A stretch of 18,712 nt of DNA from Patescibacteria group bacterium (GCA_030016465.1 JASEJL010000013.1:1-18712); one strand, 5' to 3'. Positions 1-7,844 are shown, counted from the stretch's first letter. Numbers and translations are program-made. Notes: generated by a model from the letters alone, not told the origin.

Positions 1-39
1 ATATCCCCCTTAACAATCCCTCTTAAGCGGTTTACCCAA

Positions 40-61
40 CCGCCCCAAGGGGCGGGGTTTT
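40..61. repeat. GC-rich hairpin, terminator-like on plus strand
   Basis: A perfect 7-bp stem (CCGCCCC at 40-46, GGGGCGG at 49-55) with a 2-base loop is followed on the plus strand by GGTTTT. An alternative, mutually exclusive stem GCGGTT (27-32) with AACCGC (38-43) overlaps it. It could terminate a plus-strand gene lying left of the window, or be the 3' hairpin of the minus-strand unit that ends at 60. It shares the core CCGCCCCAAG with the hairpin at 5443-5466, so both may be copies of a dispersed palindrome. Confidence 0.5.
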
Positions 62-257
62 AAAAAGAATAAAATGGCTTTAATTTCCTTAAAAGAAAAT
101 AGATTGGTTGTTTTTGAGATTTCTCTTCATTATTTAGACCTTTTTTGACTCTTTGCCATAGGGTTTCTTCACCAATTAGAAGAAATTTAACTAACATTAC
201 CTTCTCAAATTCAGTCAATTTTGACTATTCAAGGGTGTTACCGATGTATCTCATCAT
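60..257 (-). pseudogene. small ORF downstream of MBL hydrolase, interrupted by TAG
   Basis: The minus strand has a Shine-Dalgarno-like GGGAGG about 6 bases before tandem ATGs at 257 and 254. Reading from there gives a frame open to TAA at 60-62 apart from one TAG at 225-227, codon 11 of 66. The part after the TAG (about 54 residues) is charged and contains TEFEKVMLVKFLLIGEETLW; I do not recognise it. A TTG at 218 could start an uninterrupted 52-aa protein, but no ribosome site precedes it. It lies 27 bases after the MBL gene and probably shares its transcript. It could be a dead small gene, a shorter real gene, or chance. Confidence 0.3.
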
Positions 258-284
258 CTTCACCCTCCCAGATTAATTTATTTG

Positions 285-863
285 TCATTTGATTTTAAAA
301 ATTTCGCCGTGGCCCGGGAAAATCATCATCCCCGATTTTAATATTTTTTTTAATTTTTCTAAAGATGTTTCTAAATCCTTCTCTGAGCCACCGGGAAGAT
401 CGGTTCGGCCGGGGCCGTCTTTAAACAAAGTATCGCCGGTAAAAAGGAAGTTTTTACCCTGCCGAGCGTTAGCGAAAGAGGAAGATTTATCTTTTTCGCC
501 TAACAAACAAATACTTCCTTTAGTGTGACCGGGTGTGTGAATAATTTTTAATACGCTATCTCCTATTTTTATTTTATTTCCATCCTTTAAAAACTTATCT
601 GCCTTAAACCCAATGAAATTCTTTTCCGCTTCGTGAATTAAAATTTTAGCATCAGTTATTTTTTTAATAATTTTGTTGCCTAAAGTATGGTCCCAGTGGC
701 CATGAGTATTAATAATATATTTTGGTTTGGCTTTCGTTTTCGCAATCTCTTTCAAAATTTTTCTTTCCTCTCCGCCCGGATCAATGATTAAAAGCTGGCC
801 CTTTGAAAATACCAAATAACAATTTGTCAAAAGCGGCCCCACCACTAAAAGTTTAATTTTCAT
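285..863 (-). CDS. MBL-fold metallohydrolase, glyoxalase II-like
   Basis: This is a 192-aa metallo-beta-lactamase-fold hydrolase of the hydroxyacylglutathione-hydrolase-like type, probably cytoplasmic. The metal site is visible: THGHWDH at residues 53-59 (H54, H56, D58, H59), H113 in TPGHTKGS, D143 in FTGDTLF and H185 in FPGHGE. These six ligands fit a dinuclear zinc or iron site. The length is near that of short bacterial GloB-like proteins (about 200 aa), without the C-terminal substrate domain of true glyoxalase II, so the thioester substrate cannot be assigned. Residues about 124-137 form an odd serine/charged insert (SSSFANARQG) between the HTPGHT and TGDT motifs, in DNA richer in GC than its surroundings. 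No clear Shine-Dalgarno site precedes the ATG. The downstream small ORF may be co-transcribed. Confidence 0.85.
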   Translation of the reverse strand: MKIKLLVVGPLLTNCYLVFSKGQLLIIDPGGEERKILKEIAKTKAKPKYIINTHGHWDHTLGNKIIKKITDAKILIHEAEKNFIGFKADKFLKDGNKIKIGDSVLKIIHTPGHTKGSICLLGEKDKSSSFANARQGKNFLFTGDTLFKDGPGRTDLPGGSEKDLETSLEKLKKILKSGMMIFPGHGEIFKIK

Positions 864-934
864 ACTAAAACTTAAATTCCATTATGTCTCTAAAATTACA
901 TCGAGAGAGTACTTTTTTACAGACGTGGCAATTC

Positions 935-1197
935 TCAGAAAACATAATAAAAAATTCTTCTGCCACATTTACCCCTTATTGAATTAAAAACGCCCATAAA
1001 ACAAAAAAGTAAATCAGCTGTCTCCAAAGAAATCTTTTCAAAATCTTCATCTTTGTGTTGACCATGGTACCCTAAAATAAAATTGCTTTAGAAAACTCTC
1101 CCCAGTTCTTTGGCCAAGTAGACACCAACCTGTTCTAAAGTTCTAGTTTGAAAAGGATATATTTTTCTAATTTTGTGGGATTGTATTAAAAAACATA
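935..1197 (-). pseudogene. decayed coding fragment, unrecognised
   Basis: One minus-strand frame reads like protein for about 85 codons: a stretch containing YPFQTRTLEQVGVYLAKELG, then TAA at 1088-1090, then in the same frame a stretch containing GYHGQHKDEDFEKISLETAD, then TGA at 935-937. Residue composition is natural on both sides of the stop and there is no start codon, which suggests a dead gene rather than random DNA. A second frame downstream contains a CxxC segment (ENCHVCKKV). I cannot name a family. Chance openness in AT-rich DNA remains possible. Confidence 0.35.
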
Positions 1198-1321
1198 TCT
1201 TTATTTAATCAGGGCGCTGCAAAGTCCAACTCAGAAAAGAGTTCAAGCAAAGCAAGTGTCTCGCTAAAGAAAAATCTCACAAAATTAGGACGGAATAGTG
1301 CATCGCGAAGTAATGCCTATG
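1167..1321. repeat. nested inverted repeats, possible structured RNA or palindromic element
   Basis: CTAATTTTGTGGGA at 1167-1180 pairs with TCTCACAAAATTAG at 1275-1288 with one mismatch. Inside lies a perfect AACTC/GAGTT hairpin (1228-1243). Just outside is a bulged hairpin, ATAGTGCAT/ATGCCTAT. The 18-mer at 1204-1221 recurs inverted at 12577-12594 with one mismatch. The function is unknown. Confidence 0.45.
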
Positions 1322-1389
1322 TGCTAAGTTTATCTAAATAATAGAATGATAAAATTAAAAAAACCGCTAAAATAACCGATTTAGTCAAT

Positions 1390-2448
1390 TTAGTCGTTTG
1401 ATTCAAAATCATGGATGGTTGTTGTTGCGGTTGTAGTTGCAGTTGTAGTTGCGGTTATTTCTTCAATTACCTCTTCTGTGATTTCAGGCGTTAGAGGCTT
1501 CTCTAGAGGTTCCTCTACAGGCTTCTCTATCGTTTCTTCTTTTTCTTCTGTTTCTTGTTTTATCAACCCCTTATCAGGAAAAATGTTGACCTCAGAAGTA
1601 CTGGTTGGGATTTCCTTATCTTCGTTAATGATTAAGATCTGACCAATGGCATCTTTGCACGAACCTTTAATTTTTACCCATTCTCCGTTTTCAATCCAGG
1701 TACAGTAAAAGTCATTAGTAATCTGATCACGGAGCTGGATTTTTTCCGAGACTTCAAGATTTTTAATTTGGGCTGTTTCAATTTCAGCAGTATGAGTATA
1801 AATATTCTCGGCTGATATTATATTGGCAATCAATCTCCCGACGCTCACAATCTTATCTTTAATAACCACTCCCTTATCTTTAATAACCACTCCCAGAGAA
1901 GCTATTGCTTCTTTTATACTTTGAACAAAATTAGAAAATGGATATAGAGCTTTTTGGATAAAATTAAACAGTGAAGTTGTCGAGCTATTCTCTTGGTCTA
2001 TTTCTTCTGACTCTTCTAAATTATAAAGTTCTAAACTTAGAGTTTCTGTTTTAATTACATCAGCCATTTCAATTTTTTTAACAAGACTTATCCCGCTATC
2101 CCAATCCGGCTCTTCATCTTTTCCTCCGAAAATAATGCTTAAATAGTAATCCTCATCATTTTTAAAATCAAAATTAATTGGATTAATCTCTCCAAGCTTT
2201 GCATTGAAAATTCCATCTGTTACTAAAACCCGACTTGTTTCCTGCCAAAGAGTTTCATCCGCATTTTTAGTACTCCAAATTCTAGCTTTTATATGATAAT
2301 ATCCATCTTCCACTATTTGCCCCTGATTATCTGTTAATTTACCCTGATAAATAATTTCAACTGCTCTTTGCGCCGAACAAGCAACCGGCAATGAATAAAA
2401 AATAATAAGCAAGATTATAATTATATGATTTAATATTTTGCCGTGCAT
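1390..2448 (-). CDS. secreted fibre-like surface protein, 352 aa
   Basis: This is a secreted protein with an N-terminal signal sequence (hydrophobic residues 8-20, cleavage probably around 25; the Cys in LPVACS is a weak lipobox candidate). Residues about 30-130 form a compact beta domain (YQGKLTD, GYYHIKARIW, VTDGIFNAKLG, EDYYLSIIFGG) similar to modules seen in patescibacterial fibre or tail-like surface proteins. Residues 186-199 are a tandem GVVIKDK repeat from a perfect 21-base duplication. There is a Cys pair at 249 and 264. The tail is Glu/Pro-rich and then (ATTT)3, encoded by a 12-base tandem repeat, like a wall-spanning or exposed linker. The ATG lies inside the end of the upstream 741-aa gene (19-base overlap), implying translational coupling. 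It has no C-terminal membrane helix. The exact function is unknown. Confidence 0.7.
   Translation of the reverse strand: MHGKILNHIIIILLIIFYSLPVACSAQRAVEIIYQGKLTDNQGQIVEDGYYHIKARIWSTKNADETLWQETSRVLVTDGIFNAKLGEINPINFDFKNDEDYYLSIIFGGKDEEPDWDSGISLVKKIEMADVIKTETLSLELYNLEESEEIDQENSSTTSLFNFIQKALYPFSNFVQSIKEAIASLGVVIKDKGVVIKDKIVSVGRLIANIISAENIYTHTAEIETAQIKNLEVSEKIQLRDQITNDFYCTWIENGEWVKIKGSCKDAIGQILIINEDKEIPTSTSEVNIFPDKGLIKQETEEKEETIEKPVEEPLEKPLTPEITEEVIEEITATTTATTTATTTIHDFESND
1418..1456. repeat. 12-base tandem repeat coding for (ATTT)3
   Basis: About three copies of a GTTGTAGTTGCG-type unit (plus-strand reading) lie at the 3' end of the 352-aa gene and encode Ala-Thr-Thr-Thr repeats. Unit changes would keep frame, so linker length can vary. 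Confidence 0.75.
1853..1894. repeat. perfect 21-base tandem duplication within gene
   Basis: Two adjacent identical 21-base copies (1853-1873 and 1874-1894) encode GVVIKDK twice. The lack of any difference between copies suggests a recent duplication or an actively expanding repeat. Confidence 0.9.
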
Positions 2449-4655
2449 ATGTAAGTTATAATATTATTATAATTTCCAACAGGCTGAAGAGAATCAGCCT
2501 CTAGTTTGTAAACTATAGTGGTTATTTGAGTGCTGGTTGCGCTGCTTCCGTGATAAGCTACTTCTTCTTCAGTGCTAGTTATCGCCGCATAAGTATCATC
2601 ATCTGAAAATCTATCCACTACGCCTGACCCCAAAGAATCATCAGAAGTATGATAGCCAAACCCACTCCCTGAAGGCCAAGGACATGGCGATGCATTTGTC
2701 CCAGGAATATCAGGAATAGTATCTTGGGTTTGTACGTTTGTTAAATCGTTATTTTCTTTAATAGTAATTCTATAGCCTGTTTCAGTATTATTAATAACAT
2801 TTAAATTCTGCATTGCCACTTCTGTGGAATTTGGAATTAAATTTCCAAAATTAATCCACCCAAAACTCCCGGTTGAAACAGTGCTTGTTGCTCCTTCCAT
2901 ATTTGTATTACTATCTACTCCAGAAATATAAAAGCTTAAATAAGCCTCTGGGGTAATTTTAGAATCCCCGGCTATAAATGGAAAATTCTCAAAATTAACA
3001 TTATCAGGTGAAGAAACTGTAAAATAAGTTTTATCTTTAATATACATACCGACCGTTCTATCAACTCCTGAAAACCAATTAATATCATAAGTTATAAAAT
3101 AATAAGAAGTAGAAGTTGTAAAAATTTGCACAGGACTTAATGTTATGTTCGCTGTTCCATTGGAAAAAGGATTTTGTTTGTCAGCAACCATCATATCTTC
3201 ATCAGTTTCAAATGTTTGGTCTCCATCATCTTTCCAAATTTTAATTCTCTCTACATCAATATCTTCCATAGTAGAACTACTACTTTTATCTATGCGCAAA
3301 GCAGTCCACTCTACTGTTCCAGCGCTGGTGCTGGCAGTAAACATTGTCATAGGAACATTAATTTCTCCCTGCTTAACTGTCTCTGGCGCTAAATTTGGCG
3401 GGTCAATAGTTACCTGGTCAATCCACTCATCTAAGTTATTGGAAGTACTTCCAGAATCAGGACTTCTGTCAACAGTCTCTCCCTCTGAACCATAAACAGT
3501 TTTATAATATAAATTTAAAGAACTAGCTGGTTCTTCTATGTATTGTTTTTTAGTATACCATTCAATATAGCCGGGCGAGCCAGTAGTTATTTTTAATCCT
3601 AAAGTTCCTGAATTGTATTCTCCATTTATTAAACTCACTTTCTTATGACTTTCTAAAGTACTCCAGGTGTTTCCACTATTTGTAGAGCGCCTTAACGACA
3701 AATCCCATTTATTAGAACCAGTGTATTCTGCTTCAAAAGCATACCAGATATTGGCATATTTTGTGCCAGACGCGTTTAAAAAAGCCTTGGTACTCATTCC
3801 AACAGCTGGGTTAGTGGCAACAGTATGCAGTTTTACTTTAACAAAAATATTATGAAAACTATCAGTTAAATAACCTTCAAAAATCTCTTGCTGTTCTTTA
3901 GGAATTTCATAGTAATCCTTTATAGGATCAGGACTGGCTCCAGAAACATCTTTATAATCAGATTGCTCTGGCCATTCAGTAGTAAAGCCATTATATTCAA
4001 AATTATATAATAAATTACCTGAATTTGGATTCATGTCAGCATAAATATGAGCTGAACCAAAAGTAGTTTTTGCATAAACATTCCATTGAGTTGTAGTAGC
4101 GTTAAAAAGAGATTCAGAAACTCTCATCTCAACATAGCCATTGTTAATACTTTTGATTCTGTAGCCTAGGTTATTGCCGCTTAAATTCCAATCTTCATTC
4201 GTGATTTCCGCGTATTCAACTAATTTAGTCCAATTAGCTTCTTGGTCAACTGATTTCCAAAAAGCAATGGTGTAACTTCCAGGTTGTCCCGGAGCGCTTG
4301 AGCTTACAGCAAGAAGCGTAACTTTATAAAAAAGGTTAGCATCATAATCAGGATTCCAATGAAATTCATAGCAGTTTCCTTTATTAACATGATGAATATT
4401 ATCTACTTGAATCCTAACATAAAAACTAGCTGGATAGCCATTTGTTCCATTATTATTCACGGCCCAAAGATTAGTCAAATCAAGCTGATCTGATACAATA
4501 TTCGGATTATTAATTCCATCAGTCTGATCATCAGTGGAAACTATATTATAACTTTCAGGCCATGACATTGCTCTGATAAAATTTATTTGCTCAATATAAA
4601 AACTGAAAAAAAATAAAATTAATAGCGAAAAAAATATTTTCAAATAAGATTTCAT
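2430..4655 (-). CDS. large secreted surface protein with shared C-terminal module, 741 aa
   Basis: The protein has a signal peptide (hydrophobic residues 7-20, cleavage near 29). Two beta-rich segments at about 60-240 and 265-415 look like diverged repeats: each has a lectin/jelly-roll-like pattern and ends in a YKT-x-FGS/YGS element followed by a PNSG or PDSG turn. Residues about 430-545 are an Ig-like domain with an acidic EF-hand-like loop, DDGDQTFETDED (476-487), which may bind calcium. Residues about 570-741 are the C-terminal module shared with the genes at 5579 and 7882: GYRITIKENNDLT, IPGTNASP, GYHTSDDSLG, and the terminal GNYNNIITYICTAKY. A TATTAT box at 4665-4670 would start RNA about 3 bases before the ATG. 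The last 19 bases overlap the downstream gene. It is probably an exposed adhesin or S-layer component. No enzyme motif is visible. Confidence 0.75.
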   Translation of the reverse strand: MKSYLKIFFSLLILFFFSFYIEQINFIRAMSWPESYNIVSTDDQTDGINNPNIVSDQLDLTNLWAVNNNGTNGYPASFYVRIQVDNIHHVNKGNCYEFHWNPDYDANLFYKVTLLAVSSSAPGQPGSYTIAFWKSVDQEANWTKLVEYAEITNEDWNLSGNNLGYRIKSINNGYVEMRVSESLFNATTTQWNVYAKTTFGSAHIYADMNPNSGNLLYNFEYNGFTTEWPEQSDYKDVSGASPDPIKDYYEIPKEQQEIFEGYLTDSFHNIFVKVKLHTVATNPAVGMSTKAFLNASGTKYANIWYAFEAEYTGSNKWDLSLRRSTNSGNTWSTLESHKKVSLINGEYNSGTLGLKITTGSPGYIEWYTKKQYIEEPASSLNLYYKTVYGSEGETVDRSPDSGSTSNNLDEWIDQVTIDPPNLAPETVKQGEINVPMTMFTASTSAGTVEWTALRIDKSSSSTMEDIDVERIKIWKDDGDQTFETDEDMMVADKQNPFSNGTANITLSPVQIFTTSTSYYFITYDINWFSGVDRTVGMYIKDKTYFTVSSPDNVNFENFPFIAGDSKITPEAYLSFYISGVDSNTNMEGATSTVSTGSFGWINFGNLIPNSTEVAMQNLNVINNTETGYRITIKENNDLTNVQTQDTIPDIPGTNASPCPWPSGSGFGYHTSDDSLGSGVVDRFSDDDTYAAITSTEEEVAYHGSSATSTQITTIVYKLEADSLQPVGNYNNIITYICTAKY

Positions 4656-4758
4656 TTTTTATGTATAATATATCTACTAATACTAATTATTAAATGTAAG
4701 AAATAACAGCTTTGTTTATGGTCCTACACAAATTTTCCGTTTATTTTATACGAAAAGT
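4656..4758 (-). promoter_or_regulatory. short spacer with probable promoter of the 741-aa gene
   Basis: The 103-base AT-rich spacer contains TATTAT at 4665-4670 on the minus strand, positioned so that transcription would begin about 3 bases before the ATG at 4655. No Shine-Dalgarno site is visible. The call rests on spacing and one hexamer only. Confidence 0.35.
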
Positions 4759-5416
4759 CTAAACAACGCCCAAAATTCTTACAATTAAAATTAATAATAA
4801 AATCAGGGCAATAACACTTAAAATCAAGTTTTTATTTGTTAAAATAATACACGGGGGGCAAACCTTTTCCTCAGGTTTTGGGCAAATTACTTCAATTTCA
4901 GGACAAATGCCTTCAATTTCTTCCATTGGATAAGTAATTATTTTTTCCGGTTCTTTCTCTTCTTCTTTCTCTTCCTCTTCTTTTTTCTCTTCTATAATTT
5001 CAGTAATTGCTGGTAATGGCAGTGTTTTAAATTGTCCTTTATATTCATTTTCGTTTCCATAATAGTCAGTAATCTTGAGTTTAAAGAAGTATTCACTATC
5101 AGGATCTAATCCACTAATCTTTATTGAGTGTTTAGTGAGATAATTTGTTTCAGACAAGCCGGCTTTTTCATAATCTAAAGTTCTTCCCCAATACAAAAAC
5201 GTTTGCACTGGCTTGCTTGTTGTCCAAAAAAACGCTACCGATGTAGTACCAGGATCAATTATTAAATCTAATATTTCTGGTAAAATCTTTTCTTGTTCTT
5301 GTCCTAAAATAGCTTCTTCTGGTACAGGTTCAGGTTTAGGTTTTTCAGAAGGAAGAATAATGGCTGAAACATCAAAATTCGCAGTTGCGGCAAATACTGA
5401 AGACGTTATAAAAATT

Positions 5417-5427
5417 AAAAAAAAAAA
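5417..5427. repeat. poly-A11 tract in signal-peptide coding region
   Basis: Eleven consecutive A on the plus strand (T on the coding strand) sit in the hydrophobic core of a signal peptide. Ten units would open the reading frame; eleven closes it. Slippage here would act as an on/off switch. Confidence 0.8.
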
Positions 5428-5442
5428 TTAACAATAATAAAC

Positions 5443-5466
5443 TACTCCGCCCCAAGAGACGGAGTA
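5443..5466. repeat. GC-rich palindrome, possible dispersed or IS-end hairpin
   Basis: TACTCCG (5443-5449) pairs with CGGAGTA (5460-5466) around a 10-base loop. It stands out in AT-rich DNA, shares CCGCCCCAAG with the hairpin at 40-55, and lies between two surface genes immediately 5' of the broken FnIII gene. Hairpins of this kind occur at IS200/IS605-type ends, but no transposase is present, so that origin is inference. It could alternatively be the terminator of the 378-aa gene, though no U-tract follows on the minus strand. Confidence 0.45.
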
Positions 5467-5578
5467 TTCTTGCGGTCAAGTTCTTTCGATGATTCTCATT
5501 CTTATAGCAAGTTGTAGGATATTCCTGTCGCCAAAATAAACTTGTTAAACTGAACCTATAATACATACCAAGAAATTA

Positions 5579-6715
5579 TTAATACAAGGCTGTACAAATA
5601 TAAGTCAAAATTGTCCCGCCATAATTTCCAGGTGGCTGATAACCGTTAACCTCTAATTTAAAACCGATATTAGTTGTTTCGTTGTTAACTGAAGTATCAT
5701 TAAAGGCAATTTCATATGGTGTATTACTCATAGTAAATCCTGCCCAATAATCAGCTGCGTCTGCCCCTGTTCCAAAACGACCAGGGGTCCCAGTACTCAA
5801 AGTTTCATCAGAGGTGGTATAACCAAACCATCCAGTATTTATGTTTGCTGTTGTTCCGTCTGGATGTGTAGAATCCTCCCACTTTTGAGGCGAGGCATTA
5901 GTGCCAATAAAAGGATCAATATGATTAGGCCCTGATGTTAAATCTTGATTTTGTTGTAAGGTTGCAATATAACCATTACCCGCATTAGTAGTTACTGTAA
6001 TCTGCTGGCCAAGAATTGTTCCTTGATTAATTATTTGAACTCCAAAAGGAATTGAGGTAGTACTTGCCTGTTTAATGGTGTCTGTTGAAGCTGAATTAGC
6101 CCCACCTAAAAGCGTGCTAGTGGCTAAAGGAGATATAGAAAAAGTTAACATTGGTTCTACTTGTGCGGTAACAATAACCTGATCATCGTCTAAAATAACA
6201 ACAGCTAAACTACCGGAATCTCCAAATGTTCCACCAATATTTATTATTTGAGTACCCTCAATACTCGGATTAATAATTTGCCTATCGCCTATATGCTGAT
6301 AAAGAGCATTAGTGCCTATTTCTATTTTAAGCACAGAAGAACTCGCCACTGGAGTACTGCCATTAGTAAAAGTAATTACCTGACCAGTAACATTTACTCC
6401 CCAAGTAGTGCCAGTGGCTGAAGCGGCTAAATCTAAATCAACACCATCATCCTCTAAATCAATATCAGTATAATCAATCGAGTTCATGTCAAAAGCGCTT
6501 GGGAAAGTAATTGTAATAGTTTCACCTGCTCCTACTCCACTTGGGGTGGTAAATTGAATTGTATGATTAGCCAATACTTCTCTTTTAAGCCTACTCATGG
6601 TGTCTGAAATATTTTCTAATTGACCGGCATGAACACAAGTTAAAATTGGAGCAAAGCAAAAAATAAGCATAAGAACAGTTGCCAATATAAATAATATAAA
6701 TTTTGGTAAAAACAT
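5579..6715 (-). CDS. secreted surface protein, paralogue of the S-layer-like protein, 378 aa
   Basis: The signal peptide is about residues 1-30 (hydrophobic 5-26, CVHA end). Residues 48-195 match a domain of the 757-aa protein encoded at 7882: ANHTIQFT, AGETITITFPSAF, IDYTDIDLEDD, TGTTWGVNVTGQVITFT, VLKIEIGTNA, QIINPSIEG, VTAQVEPMLTFSI. Residues about 235-378 are the C-terminal module shared with the 741- and 757-aa proteins, with TTNAGNGYIATLQQNQDLT, GTNASP, WFGYTTSDETL and the terminal GNYGGTILTYICTALY. It is thus a short relative lacking the N-terminal repeats of the 757-aa protein. The spacer from the upstream gene is a pure TTTTA(A) repeat without a Shine-Dalgarno site. It is probably exported and assembled at the surface; no catalytic motif is visible. 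Confidence 0.75.
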   Translation of the reverse strand: MFLPKFILFILATVLMLIFCFAPILTCVHAGQLENISDTMSRLKREVLANHTIQFTTPSGVGAGETITITFPSAFDMNSIDYTDIDLEDDGVDLDLAASATGTTWGVNVTGQVITFTNGSTPVASSSVLKIEIGTNALYQHIGDRQIINPSIEGTQIINIGGTFGDSGSLAVVILDDDQVIVTAQVEPMLTFSISPLATSTLLGGANSASTDTIKQASTTSIPFGVQIINQGTILGQQITVTTNAGNGYIATLQQNQDLTSGPNHIDPFIGTNASPQKWEDSTHPDGTTANINTGWFGYTTSDETLSTGTPGRFGTGADAADYWAGFTMSNTPYEIAFNDTSVNNETTNIGFKLEVNGYQPPGNYGGTILTYICTALY

Positions 6716-6722
6716 ATTTTTA

Positions 6723-6765
6723 TTTTAATTTTAATTTTAATTTTATTTTATTTTATTTTATTTTA
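6723..6765. repeat. (TTTTAA)3(TTTTA)5 microsatellite filling an intergenic spacer
   Basis: The entire spacer between the DUF916-like gene (stop at 6763-6765, itself made by the repeat) and the 378-aa gene (ATG at 6715) is three hexamer and five pentamer units. Copy-number change would alter spacing upstream of the ATG without changing any protein. Confidence 0.85.
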
Positions 6766-7740
6766 TTTTTGCAAATTCTGATGTCTACGGATAATCCATT
6801 TATTGTAGGTCTTGAGCAACCAGACAAGCAAAAGAATTGCTACGATTAAGACAATCAGAGAAACCAAGAGAAAGCGCCAGGGAAATATCCAAAGACTTTT
6901 TACTCCCCCTTCAAATCCGACTAAAATTAATTCTGCTTTATATCTGCCTAAAGCAAAATTATTTTTTTCATTCTTTAACTCAGCAAAAAATCCTGTACCC
7001 TTAGCTAAACTACCATTCTTTTTTTCCCAGCTGCTTTGAAATCGTCTTATGCTTTCTGGCAAAACATTTCCACCTACCAGATTAACTGGAATCTTGGCTG
7101 TTTGCTTACCAAAAAGATTGACGATCTGAATTTCTCCCCGAGGTTTTAAATGGACATTGCCGGTATTTTCAAACCTAAAAGCGAAATCAACAGGCAGACG
7201 ATTGTAAAAAGTTTTTTTATCTGCGGTGTCAAATTCTATTAAGCGACCTTCTTCTCTAATTTCGCCTGCTACGCGAACCAGAACCAAAGAACCAATTTTA
7301 CCAAGTACACCAATAGCTGTTTGCTCTTTTTCTAAAACTGGTGGCTGAGTAGAGAAGAAGATTACTCCATAATGTCCGCCAGGTTCGGCATTTTTTGGTA
7401 CTCTGATAATAAACGGAATTTCTTTCCTTTCGTTTTTTGCTAGTCTAAAAGGGCTTTTGTCAATTTCAATCCAAGAAGCCAGGGAATATCCTCTAGTTTC
7501 TTCAGATTCTAAAAAACCCGGCTCACCTTCTTCGCCTCGGGCAGTAAAATTAGCCACTGAGGAATAATAAGTATTTTCTTCTTCAGTCTCATTATAAATC
7601 TTGATTGTTTTTTTAACAGTATCTCCTGGATTAACATCTATTTCCATAAGAGGAGGAGAAATAGTTAAAGCTCTTGCTGAGTTAACAAAAATCAGAATAG
7701 TTATCAATGAAATTATAAAGGCAGAAATAGTTTTTTTCAT
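6763..7740 (-). CDS. DUF916/WxL-interacting-like membrane-anchored protein, 325 aa
   Basis: An N-terminal signal peptide (residues 1-24, SARA|LTISPP) is followed by a beta-sandwich domain. Its layout recalls DUF916 (WxL-interacting protein) and periplasmic-chaperone-like Ig domains: LTISPPLMEIDVNPGDT, KKTIKIYN, SPFRLAKNERKEIPFIIRVP and GGHYGVIFFS. A second beta domain at about 175-275 (RLPVDFAFRFENTGNVHLKPRG) resembles DUF3324-like or alpha-galactosidase-NEW3-like folds. One membrane helix (about 286-309) and a basic tail (KTYNKWIIRRHQ) anchor it with the bulk outside. It lies between two genes whose products share a C-terminal module, as WxLIP genes lie beside WxL genes in Gram-positives. 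The family link is inferred from pattern, not a search. The leader carries AAAGGTCGA (7760-7768), also found upstream of the 757-aa gene. Confidence 0.65.
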   Translation of the reverse strand: MKKTISAFIISLITILIFVNSARALTISPPLMEIDVNPGDTVKKTIKIYNETEEENTYYSSVANFTARGEEGEPGFLESEETRGYSLASWIEIDKSPFRLAKNERKEIPFIIRVPKNAEPGGHYGVIFFSTQPPVLEKEQTAIGVLGKIGSLVLVRVAGEIREEGRLIEFDTADKKTFYNRLPVDFAFRFENTGNVHLKPRGEIQIVNLFGKQTAKIPVNLVGGNVLPESIRRFQSSWEKKNGSLAKGTGFFAELKNEKNNFALGRYKAELILVGFEGGVKSLWIFPWRFLLVSLIVLIVAILLLVWLLKTYNKWIIRRHQNLQK

Positions 7741-7814
7741 ATCTTTTATTAATTAAGCATCGACCTTTCTTTTTATATTTTATAATATTCTGCTTCAAAT
7801 ACCAATCCCCATTT

Positions 7815-7844
7815 GGCCCGACCTCTTAAGAAAGAGCTCGGGCC
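7815..7844 (-). terminator. strong stem-loop after the 757-aa gene
   Basis: GGCCCGA (7815-7821) pairs with TCGGGCC (7838-7844), then one C/C mismatch, then CTCTT with AAGAG and a 4-base loop. No T-tract follows on either strand, so it may be an mRNA-end, processing or stability hairpin that reduces read-through into the DUF916-like gene rather than a classic intrinsic terminator. A TCTCGAGA palindrome adjoins it. Confidence 0.5.

Larger units (their letters stand above)
864..1389. other. 526-base region without an intact gene
   Basis: No intact ORF is supported here. On the minus strand, 935-1197 reads as coding-like fragments (see separate entry). The left end (864-934) is the short upstream region of the MBL gene. 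The right half holds several inverted repeats: outer arms 1167-1180/1275-1288, AACTC/GAGTT at 1228-1232/1239-1243, and a bulged hairpin at about 1295-1321. I found no tRNA or known riboswitch. Confidence 0.6.
4759..5479 (-). pseudogene. fibronectin-III-like anchored surface protein, frame broken at poly-A11
   Basis: The open frame from about 5416 down to 4759 encodes the end of a signal peptide (ITSSVFA|ATANFDVSA), a Pro/Glu-rich spacer, a fibronectin-III-like domain (SVAFFWTTSKP, WGRTLDYEK, HSIKISGLDPDSEYFFKLKI, FKTLPLP), a Glu/Lys-rich linker, four Cys (ICPEIEVICPKP, VCPPC), and one C-terminal membrane helix (about the last 25 residues). It would be a wall- or membrane-attached exposed protein. 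As written, the frame is closed by TAA just upstream of an 11-base homopolymer (5417-5427). Removing one base joins it to an open upstream frame giving a good signal peptide (SLLLLIFFLIFITSSVFA), starting at TTG 5479 or ATG 5566. This may be a true frameshift, phase variation, transcriptional slippage, or an assembly error. A GTG at 5208 would yield only a leaderless fragment. Confidence 0.6.

Noticed and set aside
1415..1642. Plus-strand 75-codon Val/Ser-rich ORF
   Set aside because: Antisense shadow of the low-complexity Thr/Glu-rich tail of the 352-aa gene.
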